NCBI GenBank assembly: GCA_016490735.1
Contig: JAEMWC010000034.1
Location: 1,122,501-1,186,500 of the forward strand
From: Pachyseris speciosa
Lineage: Eukaryota > Cnidaria > Anthozoa > Scleractinia > Pachyseridae
Direction of reading: 5' to 3'
Length of the DNA stretch: 64,000 nt
Below the pieces are notes generated by a model. It was given only the letters and a program-made list of their open reading frames with translations, was not told where the DNA came from and ran no database searches. Each line of letters opens with the position of its first letter. Within the stretch, counting starts at the first letter, position 1. The translations under genes and the position numbers were made by a program. Below are positions 55,758 through 64,000 of this stretch, one piece after another.

Positions 55758-56723
55758 CTATTAAACTTTGCAAGTGAGTTGTTTTCCTCTGTACAGTGCG
55801 CGTGCGCATACTGCCCGAAACAATGTAATATGGCGGCTCCAATCCGGAATTACTTCGCTGTGACTATTCTTGTCGCCCTTTCCCGATTTCACGCCAATGG
55901 AGCTCTTCCAAATTACATTCCTAATTTACGTAGAGGCAATAGAGGTCGAGAGACCTTGATAGAGGACTACTTTTGTCTTGGTTTTAGCTACTGGGAAGTG
56001 CTCTCATTTCTGCTGGTATATCATGGCATTCGATTAAGTTTAAGGCACCTCAAAAGGATCGTCAGAAGTCTTGGACTACGCAGGAGAAATACCATTCAAG
56101 TATCGAGAGAGTTGTGGATGCAGTAGAGCAAGAATTACAGTGGAGTGGGAGTACTATTGGATATCGGCAAATGCACCAGAGATTGTTAAGAGATCATGGA
56201 CTTTTGATAGATCGAGAAACTCAGGCGTGTCATTAAAGGTCTGGACCCAGAGGGTGTTGAGATGCGAACGAAGAGACGGTTTAGGAGAAGGAGATATGCA
56301 GCTCCTGGTCCTAACTTCATATGGCATGTCGATGGTTACGATAAATTAAAACTGTATGGGTTCTGCATTCATGGTGCGATAGACGGTTATAGTCGACGCA
56401 TATTGTGGCTTGAAGTTGGGCCTACAAATAACAACCCGATGATTACTGCTCGATACTTCATTGACTGTGTTCAGCAGTTGTATGGACTCTCGCGAGTTGT
56501 CAGAGGCGATTGCGGACCTGAAAACATACATATTGCTGCCGTTCAGCGGTTTATGAGAAGAAATGGTGGAGATAATATGGCTGGAGAAAAGAGCTTCCTG
56601 GATGGAAAATCTGTCGCAAACCAAAGAACTGAAGCTTGGTGGAGTTTTTTAAGGAAAAGTAACACCGACTGGTGGATGCTATTTTTTAAGGATTTATCGG
56701 ACCTGGGTCACTTTGATAACAGC

Positions 56724-56736
56724 AACATTATTCATG
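56724..56736. other. Left target-site duplication of LINE
   Basis: AACATTATTCATG, identical to 62093-62105. It is part of the ...NIIH coding stretch of pseudogene B. Confidence 0.88.
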
Positions 56737-56810
56737 AGAGCCTGGGCCGTAATGGAGTAAAGACGTGTTTCATGGCCGTCCGCTAAAACAACTACATTTC
56801 GTACCCTTTC

Positions 56811-57788
56811 ATGGCTGAAACTATACAAAAATTATTAGAAAAGAAAAGATTTCTATCTTCTTCTTCGGAGGAAACTTCACCTCCCATCCGAACGTCGAAG
56901 AACCGCAAGAAACCAAGAGGTTCTAATTTTACTTTCGACACGGCTTCAATCCACGAGGAAGATACCAACTCCTTAACAACACTAGAGATGTCTGCAAACC
57001 TTGATGCAAAACTGGAAGTGATCTTATTGAAGCTAGAGAAATTAGATGCGATTGAAACGTCTGTTAAAGGCCTGCAAGATACACTCGCTCGAATGGACGA
57101 CCGAATTCGCGTCCTGGAAAGTGTTCAAGCGACGTCAAACCAAGACATAAACGACCTCAAGGACAGTTTAAGTTTCACCGAGGACCAACAAAGGAAAACT
57201 ACCGAAGGCTTTGACACATATAAGGAGCAGATCAACCTTAAAATGACCGAACTTTCCAAGAAAAACGCCGAATTGGATAGCAATATCAAAGAACTGGAAA
57301 ATAAAAATCTCTACCTAGAAGCATATTCCAGGCGTGAGAACATAAAATTCGAGAACATCCAAGAAGAAACCGGACATGGCGCTCACCAAGAAGACACCGA
57401 AGATGTGCTTCGTACCTTCCTCGAAACACACCTCGGTTGCGAAAACGCCAGATCGGTCGAGATGCAGCGTGTACACCGCCTAAAGGTAAAGAAATCCAAC
57501 GCTAGTAGTAATGATACAAAACCAAAACCCATCATAGCTAGATTTTTACGTTACAAGGATTGTGAACGCATTTTTTCTCTGGGCCACCGACTGAAAGGCA
57601 CCGAATTCCGAATGTACCAAGACTTGCCATACGGCATTGTAGAGAGAAGAAGAAAACAAATGGACACTTTCAAACTCGCAAAGAGGAACAAAATCCCAGC
57701 CGCATTCAGTAAGTCCCAACCTGATAAGCTTTATATTAGAGGGAAATTATGGCCCGTTGGTAAACCACTTGATTTAGCCTTGTGTTAA
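56811..57788 (+). CDS. LINE ORF1p, coiled-coil RNA-binding protein
   Basis: 325-aa ORF1 protein of an L1/Tx1-type LINE, expected to coat the element RNA and act as a nucleic-acid chaperone. Seen: a basic/serine-rich N-terminus (KKRFLSSSSEE, SKNRKKPRGS), a long helical coiled-coil-like region (about residues 60-170, with regular L/I spacing as in LDAKLEVILLKLEKLDAIET), then an RRM-like start YSRRENIKFENIQEE (about 172-186) and a C-terminal region with PIIARFLRYKDCERIF and YGIVERRRKQMDTFKLAKRN. This order matches the L1 ORF1 (Transposase_22) layout. ATG is at 56811, 75 bases from the element start. No defect is visible. Confidence 0.88.
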   Translation: MAETIQKLLEKKRFLSSSSEETSPPIRTSKNRKKPRGSNFTFDTASIHEEDTNSLTTLEMSANLDAKLEVILLKLEKLDAIETSVKGLQDTLARMDDRIRVLESVQATSNQDINDLKDSLSFTEDQQRKTTEGFDTYKEQINLKMTELSKKNAELDSNIKELENKNLYLEAYSRRENIKFENIQEETGHGAHQEDTEDVLRTFLETHLGCENARSVEMQRVHRLKVKKSNASSNDTKPKPIIARFLRYKDCERIFSLGHRLKGTEFRMYQDLPYGIVERRRKQMDTFKLAKRNKIPAAFSKSQPDKLYIRGKLWPVGKPLDLALC

Positions 57789-58160
57789 TTTAGCTGTTCA
57801 TACACTAATCCGTTTTAGCGGACGGACAAATGCAATCAACTGACAACCAATCCAACTAAAATTGCTGTTCCCAGACCGAAACGCAACTAGTGCGTTTTTC
57901 AAGATCATTACAGAGGTCTTGTTTAAATTGTTGTATGTTTTTTAGCATTTCACTCCTGGTGTATTTGAGTGTTGTAGTGTTTCTAGCTACATGCAGTGTC
58001 TGTTTATTTCCATTAAATTTCACTATTTTCAATTATGCTATAAACTCCAACAAATGCAAATTTCACCAGTCCCATAGGAGAAAAGGAAGCCGTCAAAACT
58101 GTATCTCACCTCAAGTTGCCTTAATCACGCATATCTTAAGTCAATTTACTCACACCATCA
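57789..58160 (+). other. Spacer between LINE ORF1 and ORF2
   Basis: A 372-bp AT-rich stretch. An overlapping frame at 57890-58174 has no recognised domain. How ORF2 is translated is not evident; no obvious frameshift signal was seen. Confidence 0.5.
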
Positions 58161-61100
58161 ATGGACACTATTGAAAATCTGGACATTAAGTGCCTCTCAA
58201 TTAACATAAGAGGTCTCAACAAGTCGATTAAGCGCCGTTCAATTTTTCGATGGATCCACAACCAAAACGCTCAATTTACATTTCTTCAGGAAACCCATAG
58301 CACTAAACTCACCGTAGACACTTGGTCCGCTGAATGGGGCGGCAAAGCTTTTTTCAGCCACGGTACATCAAACAGCAAGGGAGTAATGATACTTATAAAC
58401 CCTAAACTTGATTGTAAAATAGAAAAGTGTATTTCTGACAAAAACGGAAGATATATCATTCTGGTCGTATCAGTCGAAGATGCACGTTTAATTTTAGTCA
58501 ACATCTATGCACCAAATGACCTAAACCAACAATCCAAATTTTTTAGATCCCTACACCATCAGCTGCAAGACTTTTCTCAGGAAAATATCGTTATCGGAGG
58601 TGACTTTAATTGCGCTTTGTCGGACAAAGACAAAAAAGGTGGAAACGCGGTCGCCCAGAAAGCGTCTGTAATTAAGGAAATCGAAGAGTTGTGTACATCT
58701 TACAACTTAGTCGATATCTGGCGTCACTTAAACCCTCTCCTCGAATCGTACACTTGGAGAAATAAGTCTCACAAGATACAGTGCAGATTAGACTTCTTTC
58801 TAATCTCGGAAGAGCTCACAAATGTAGATGCGACGTGTAAAATTTTCCATGCGCCCGAAACGGATCATTCTGCAATTTCGTTACACTTGCAGGCCAGATT
58901 TAATAAACAACGCCGAGGTCCAGGGTTTTGGAAATTTAATAGCTCTCTACTTAAAGATGACAATTATGTTAACGCTCTACGCAAGAACATTGATTTGTTC
59001 AAGGGCAAATATAAAAACGTTGAAGATAAAGGTTTGAAATGGGATCTTATAAAAATGGAGATTAGGGGTTTCACTGTAAAATATTCCAAAACGAAAGCAA
59101 AAAGACGTAAAAACGAAGAACTGACACTCCAAAAGAAAATAAATGAACTTCTGCTAAGTCTAGAAAGAAATCCTAACAATAACCATGCCCAAAACGAACT
59201 ACTCGCAGCAAAATTACGTTTGCAAAAAATCATGCACTTCAAAGTAAAAGGCGCGATCCTCAGGAGCAAGGTAAGATGGTATGAAAACCGTACCCAAACC
59301 AAAAAAGCCATTAACAAGCTGAAAATAAACGATGGCACATACATTTATGATCAACTAGCCATCCTAGACAAGCAAAAAAAGTTCTACGAGTCAATCTATC
59401 AATCCAAAGAAAGTGATGAAGACATCCCTCAGGGTAGTAACTTCCTGAAAGCCGAATTAGTAACATCTTTATCACCCGAAGATCAAAAACTATGTGACGG
59501 GCCAATTACAGATGCCGAATGTCTAAGCGCGTTAAAAGACTTCAAAAAATGCAAGACACCAGGTACAGACGGTTTCCCAGCTGAATTTTACCAATTTTTC
59601 TGGCCCGAGCTGCGAACCGAAATGTTAGCTAGTTTCCACTTCGCCTTTCAGTCCGGCTCTCTGTCGATTAGTCAACGGCGCGGGGTAATCTCTCTCATTC
59701 CCAAAAAGAACAAAGACAAATCCATACTTGAAAATCTACGCCCGATCTCGTTATTGAATGTAGACTATAAAATACTTACCAAAGTCATTGCCAAAAGAAT
59801 AGAAAAAACCTTGCCCAAAATCATCAATCCTGATCAAACCGGATATGTAAAAGGCCGCTATATAGGCGAAAACATCAAATTAATCCAAGATGTCATGTTT
59901 CTCACTAAGCGCTTAAATATGCCTGGAATTGCAATTTTTTTGGATTTCCGAAAAGCTTTTGATACAATAAAATGGAACTATCTATTATCCACGCTTCGAC
60001 TGTTCAATTTTGGCCTAGATATTCAAAGATGGATAGAAGTCATCTACCACAATGTATCTAGCTGTGTCCTAAACAATGGTCACGCGTCACCTTTTTTTCA
60101 ATTGCACCGAGGTGTCAGGCAAGGATGCCCCTTATCGGGCCTTCTTTTTGTAATTGGTATTGAGCTTCTCGCAAGGGCTTTGAAAAGCAACAATGACATA
60201 AAAGGCATTACCGTTGGCGGAAAGGAAATAAAAGTCACCCAATTCGCTGATGATACTACAGTATTCGTTAACGACCATCAATCTGTTATTAACCTTTTGA
60301 AGCTTCTAAGTGAATTTAAACACACCTCGGGTCTAGAAGTAAACACAAGTAAAACAGAGGCGATGTGGCTTGGAGCTTGGAGAAACAAAACTGATACCCC
60401 ATATAATTTCAAATGGCCTCAAGAACCGATTCAAGCTCTCGGCATCTTCCTTTCGTACAACTCCGACGCTGCAAATAAGCTGAATTTTGGAGAGAAAATT
60501 ATCAAATTGAAAAATACGCTTAAGAATTGGAAAAGAAGGAAGCTTACCCTCCATGGCAGAATAAAAATAATGAAAACCCTAGGTTTGTCGAAGCTAATTT
60601 ATAACACCTCTGTGCTCGAGATCCCCGATTGTTACGTCAAAGAAATAAACAAACTATCTTTCGATTTTATATGGGAAGGAAAACCAGCTAAAATAAAAAG
60701 AAAGACCATAATAAGTGACATAAGTCAAGGAGGGTTGAGAATGATGGATTTTGAAATCATGAATAAAGCGCTGAAAATTGCTTGGATCAAGAGAATCACC
60801 GAAAACGTTCAACCAGCATGGAAAATAATACCAGAGTTTACCGCTGCCAAATATGGAGGTTTATCCTTTCTAACCAAATGTCAATACGATATCAAGCATT
60901 TCAACCTTGACAACCTTCCACCTTTTTACCACACGCTACTTAAGTATTGGCAAGAATACAATGCTGACAAATTCTCGGAGGACCAATGCATTCACAACAA
61001 AATCATCTGGAATAATAGTCGCATCCTGATTGGAGACCGGCCAGTTTTTTTCAAACCCTTATTTGAGGCTAAGATTATACGTATTAAACAATTTTTAAAA

Positions 61101-61853
61101 GAAGACAACACCTTCTTCTCACTGGACGAGCTCATTCGCAAAGTGAACATCAGTATTCCCTTTACACTGTACTATGGTCTCGTCGCTGCCATTCCTACAG
61201 AATGGAAAAATATATTAAATCAAAACAACTCGCACCTAAAACTGCCTCTTGAAGACCTTCCGTCGACCCGTGTCGCCTACTCTACACTTTTAACCAACAA
61301 CGTAAGTCCACCAACATCAGAGAACAGAATTCTAAATTACGGTTTCTCCAAAGAAAGCATCCACAAGGTGTATACATTGCCTTTCCTAATAACCAAAGAC
61401 TCGAAATTAATTGCTTTCCAGTATAAAATAATACACCACATCTTACCTACCAAATCCAGCCTTTTTCGAGCTGGCATTACTGATAGCGACATTTGCTCCC
61501 TATGCGCTACCGAAAAGCAAACAATAAACCACCTACTGTACCACTGTACTGTATCTAATGCTTTCTGGGATAGATTTACCAGCTGGTGGTACCAGAAATT
61601 CAAACAAGTGGTCAATTTGAATGAATCTAACATCCTATACGGTTGGCATAATAATACCAAAAATAAACAGGCACTTAATGTCACTCTTCTTATTGCAAAA
61701 TTCCATATCTTCGCGACAAGTTCATGTGATGGCAACTTATGTTTTGAAGGCTTTCTTCTCCGCCTCCAAGATAAACTCGATGTCTTAAAGCAAAGTTATA
61801 TTGCCCAAAGACAGCTACATAAATTCTTAAATATCTGGGGAAAACTACTATAA
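58161..61853 (+). CDS. LINE ORF2p, endonuclease-reverse transcriptase
   Basis: 1230-aa enzyme that nicks target DNA and copies the RNA onto it. The AP-type endonuclease (about 1-240) shows FLQETHS (about 40), GGDFN (about 146) and TDHSAI (about 233). Reverse transcriptase (about 460-760) has a fingers block KKCKTPGTDGFPAEFYQFFW (about 465), FRKAFDTIKW (about 595), GVRQGCPLSGLLF (about 650) and the catalytic FADDTTVF (about 694). A C-terminal zinc knuckle is C-x2-C-x8-H-x4-C (CSLCATEKQTINHLLYHC, about 1111). All expected residues are present and there are no stops, so it looks functional. Family: L1/Tx1 group; an exact clade needs a phylogeny. Confidence 0.93.
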   Translation: MDTIENLDIKCLSINIRGLNKSIKRRSIFRWIHNQNAQFTFLQETHSTKLTVDTWSAEWGGKAFFSHGTSNSKGVMILINPKLDCKIEKCISDKNGRYIILVVSVEDARLILVNIYAPNDLNQQSKFFRSLHHQLQDFSQENIVIGGDFNCALSDKDKKGGNAVAQKASVIKEIEELCTSYNLVDIWRHLNPLLESYTWRNKSHKIQCRLDFFLISEELTNVDATCKIFHAPETDHSAISLHLQARFNKQRRGPGFWKFNSSLLKDDNYVNALRKNIDLFKGKYKNVEDKGLKWDLIKMEIRGFTVKYSKTKAKRRKNEELTLQKKINELLLSLERNPNNNHAQNELLAAKLRLQKIMHFKVKGAILRSKVRWYENRTQTKKAINKLKINDGTYIYDQLAILDKQKKFYESIYQSKESDEDIPQGSNFLKAELVTSLSPEDQKLCDGPITDAECLSALKDFKKCKTPGTDGFPAEFYQFFWPELRTEMLASFHFAFQSGSLSISQRRGVISLIPKKNKDKSILENLRPISLLNVDYKILTKVIAKRIEKTLPKIINPDQTGYVKGRYIGENIKLIQDVMFLTKRLNMPGIAIFLDFRKAFDTIKWNYLLSTLRLFNFGLDIQRWIEVIYHNVSSCVLNNGHASPFFQLHRGVRQGCPLSGLLFVIGIELLARALKSNNDIKGITVGGKEIKVTQFADDTTVFVNDHQSVINLLKLLSEFKHTSGLEVNTSKTEAMWLGAWRNKTDTPYNFKWPQEPIQALGIFLSYNSDAANKLNFGEKIIKLKNTLKNWKRRKLTLHGRIKIMKTLGLSKLIYNTSVLEIPDCYVKEINKLSFDFIWEGKPAKIKRKTIISDISQGGLRMMDFEIMNKALKIAWIKRITENVQPAWKIIPEFTAAKYGGLSFLTKCQYDIKHFNLDNLPPFYHTLLKYWQEYNADKFSEDQCIHNKIIWNNSRILIGDRPVFFKPLFEAKIIRIKQFLKEDNTFFSLDELIRKVNISIPFTLYYGLVAAIPTEWKNILNQNNSHLKLPLEDLPSTRVAYSTLLTNNVSPPTSENRILNYGFSKESIHKVYTLPFLITKDSKLIAFQYKIIHHILPTKSSLFRAGITDSDICSLCATEKQTINHLLYHCTVSNAFWDRFTSWWYQKFKQVVNLNESNILYGWHNNTKNKQALNVTLLIAKFHIFATSSCDGNLCFEGFLLRLQDKLDVLKQSYIAQRQLHKFLNIWGKLL

Positions 61854-62092
61854 ACTACTATAAATGTCACTTCGCTTCGTCCTTTTCTTTCCACTCTCGT
61901 TCATTGTAACTCTTTTCTTTAAGCCAGCCGTAGTGATTTGTTTGTAGCTGTTAATTTTATTTACGTTTTAAAACATGTCATAATGATAATTGTTACCATT
62001 CTGTAAATAGTGTAATGCAAGTAGTGCAGTATTGTTCCGTAAGCACCGTTAGTTTGTGTTAACTGCGGTAGAAAAAAAAAAAACAAAAAAAA

Positions 62093-62105
62093 AACATTAT
62101 TCATG
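62093..62105. other. Right target-site duplication of LINE
   Basis: AACATTATTCATG directly after the A-rich tail. Joining it to the left copy restores the pseudogene's reading frame (NIIH then VECL). Confidence 0.88.
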
Positions 62106-62437
62106 TGGAATGTTTAAGGTTTTGTTTTATGGGCTTAATTCGAGAGGAACTGTATAAGGTTGCGGAGAACTGGAACTTGCGCAAGATACGGCCTTGTAAT
62201 GCGGAGACGCCACTTGGAAGACCTGATACACTGTTTTTTCTTCCAGGGGAAGCAGGAGCTACAGATTACAAGAAAGACGCGGACGAGAATGATCTGGAGG
62301 TAGCAGAGTATTTATGTGGTGAGCGGTGCCATCCTCTTGGTTGTTCACTAGCATTCGTATCATTAGCAGAGCTCATTATAGAGGATAACAACTTACATTT
62401 GCCACAAGACCCAACAGAAGCAACGTCTCTGTATTGA

Positions 62438-64000
62438 GACCTTCTCCATCATATCAACAATCTATAAATCACCAATCTCTTACTGAGCGAGAGATGCGAA
62501 ATTATTGCCAAAGTGTGCACGACATTTCAAGTTTTCTTAGGCGCTTTCGTTTTCTCGGTTCCTGAAGAAAACTCCGTGTCGATGTTAAACTGTGGTAGAA
62601 GAACTAGGCATGTTCAGCACTAAGAACACGGTACAGTACATTTAGCAACTATTAGATAGTTCCTTTTCAATGTTGCGAGGTATTTGCACTTTTGTTCAGT
62701 TATACAGAAGCATGGCCTGTATTAAAATTTACTCTTAAACACCAGGCCCTGGTTGTTCAAAGGATGGATAACTCTATCCATCGGATAAATCGCTCTTCAG
62801 TGGATCAGTTTTAGGAAAAACAACTGCGACATCTACTGGATTTCCGTTGGTAGGATTATCTCCAAAATAAACTGCGGACAATATTTTTTCTTGGAACACT
62901 GATATTTGGAAAAAAAAAACACCATTGTATTTAAAACAGTACTTGGATGCCCCTGTTCAAGGAAAACGTCAACAAAACTATTGGGTTTATTCAGATTTTT
63001 GTAGAATTGCTATCTTGAAAATCTATTCAAATGCAATTTGGTGAAAAGACATATTTTACAGCCCCAAAAATTCTCGGCCGGAGCCAGTTAATATTGACCA
63101 GTCAATTACAACGAACGTTAAAGAAGAGAGGAGTCGGCTGACTTTGGTAAATCGTTAGCTTACAATATCAAATAGAAGAATCTACTTTTATATTTATTTT
63201 ATTTTTATTTTTGGGTGGCCATGTTGAGTTCGTTACACTGTAAGGTGTAAGGGAGTTTCAGTATTCCGGCCAGAAAAACAAAAAACAGAAAATTGACCCC
63301 TTTCTTAAGGCCAAGAACGAAAGATAACACCCTAATTAAATATGGGAGCTTTCTGCCCCCCACCCCACCCCACCTTCCTCCTACCCCTGGGCATGTATCA
63401 CCTTTTCCTTCTTTCAACCATAAAACACGATATGGCAATATTAACCTCAAAGCAACATTTATTGGATATTTCTTTATTAAAAACATATTGTAAGTATCTT
63501 TTTTTGATAAACGTTCACTGTTTATAAAAGTTTAATAGAAGAAAGCAAACTTTGACGTAATTAACTTGCTGACAAATCACTTCACATTTTCACGTTTGTT
63601 TTTGCCACACGAAATCTCGGAGAAAACTACTCTGGAGAGCAAAAGCTATCTTATTGCGAATAGTGTAAAGTGCTGTCAACGTGACTGGAACTTGAGAACG
63701 TTGTAAACGATAAACGAAATAGAAACACAATTACGATACGATGATAATTTCACAGTTCACGTGACAGCAAGGTAACATCAAATTTCCATACAGCAAAATT
63801 TAGAGATGATTTGATAACGTTAACTGATCAAATATACCGAACAGTAAATAGTGCTCTTTTCTAAAACCAATTGCTTTGTAAGGATTTGGAGTTTCTACGA
63901 AGACAATTTACTCTGGTGAGCTATTTACTAGGGAATGTACATAGGGAATGTGAAATCCTTCAGAATCCACTTATTTCATCTGACACTGAGGAACATTTCA
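62438..64000. other. No gene recognised
   Basis: Around 62745-62800, CCCTGGTTGTTCAAAGGATG and ATCCATCGGATAAATC look like a common dispersed repeat fragment. Short frames at 63205-63527 in a C-rich tract lack domains. Confidence 0.4.

Larger units (their letters stand above)
56737..62092 (+). mobile_element. Full-length, apparently intact L1/Tx1-type LINE
   Basis: Two complete reading frames (56811-57788 and 58161-61853), a very short 5' untranslated region (74 bp), a 372-bp spacer and a 3' end in an A-rich tail (62071-62094). It is flanked by 13-bp direct repeats AACATTATTCATG (56724-56736 and 62093-62105), although the first two As of the right copy could belong to the tail. The insertion splits integrase-core pseudogene B. 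Intact frames and a perfect duplication suggest a recent insertion. Confidence 0.93.
55779..62437 (+). pseudogene. Integrase-core-domain protein B, frameshifted and split by a LINE
   Basis: Related to but distinct from the protein at the window start. The first part (55779-56070) has YFCLGFSYWEVLSFLLVYHG and LRHLKRIVRSLGLRRRN. A frame change gives SSIERVVDAVEQELQWSGST and GYRQMHQRLL, then another frame change gives RRVIKGLDPEGVEM. The core follows: APGPNFIWHVDGYDKL, FCIHGAIDGYSRRILWLEVG, VVRGDCGPEN, VANQRTEAWWSFLRK (D...D...E pattern). At ...DNSNIIH (56735) the gene is cut by the LINE (56737-62092) and resumes at 62106 with VECLRFCFMGLIREELYKVA and DYKKDADENDLEVAEYLCGE before a stop at 62435-62437. 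The function of the intact family is not known to me; the D,D-E fold implies a transposase-like origin. Confidence 0.85.

Noticed and set aside
57890..58174. 94-codon frame between LINE ORF1 and ORF2
   Set aside because: No domain; overlaps the ORF2 start in another frame; L1-type elements usually have only two ORFs.
1..64000. tRNA and rRNA genes
   Set aside because: Looked for cloverleaf-like and conserved tRNA box motifs by eye and found none convincing; a tRNAscan run would be needed to exclude them.

Overview
The window is animal nuclear DNA, most likely from an anthozoan cnidarian such as a stony coral or sea anemone; this is an inference. It is AT-rich, its genes are split by GT-AG introns, and it is crowded with cut-and-paste elements, CR1/L2-like and L1/Tx1-like LINEs, a Penelope-like element and a Gypsy element. 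It also carries two 'integrase core' protein families that are common in cnidarian and fish genomes. Nothing looks bacterial.

Two host genes can be rebuilt from the sequence, both on the minus strand. The first is a five-exon Shal/Kv4 (KCND-type) voltage-gated potassium channel, from 32224 down to 22534, predicted at 625 aa. Its selectivity filter is split by a 4.1 kb intron between TLG and YGD, and three small exons were found by splice-phase reasoning. The second is a two-exon RRM protein of probable DAZ/Boule type, from 46770 down to 43416, predicted at 296 aa. Its last exon lies 2.5 kb beyond an open frame that otherwise seems to stop just past a strong splice donor.

Layout. 1-1729: integrase-core pseudogene A (plus strand). 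3540-4160: decayed minus-strand fragment. 4341-5056: very degenerate 21-bp tandem repeat. 5681-7246: foldback transposon with perfect 8-bp target duplications. 7700-8660: tandem repeats interrupted by a MITE. 9039-13622: decayed Gypsy element split by a Penelope-like element, which is itself split by a LINE tail. 15000-15470: LINE fragment. 16388-16708: THAP-domain remnant. 17600-21520: several inverted-repeat elements. 22534-32224: Kv4 gene, with at least five inverted-repeat elements in its introns. 34400-42870: LINE tail, microsatellites, MITEs and a hAT-like remnant. 43416-46770: RRM gene, with two elements nested in an older repeat inside its intron. 47369-48980: composite nest of elements. 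51323-53910: MITEs and a LINE fragment. 55267-55757: 20-bp satellite with a 7-unit higher-order structure. 55779-62437: integrase-core pseudogene B, split by an apparently intact 5.4 kb L1/Tx1-type LINE with 13-bp target duplications.

The most informative part is the mobile-element record. Several elements sit inside repeats whose uninterrupted copies are also in the window, so insertion sites and target duplications can be read directly. One three-copy MITE family leaves 6-bp duplications, which is unusual for small elements.
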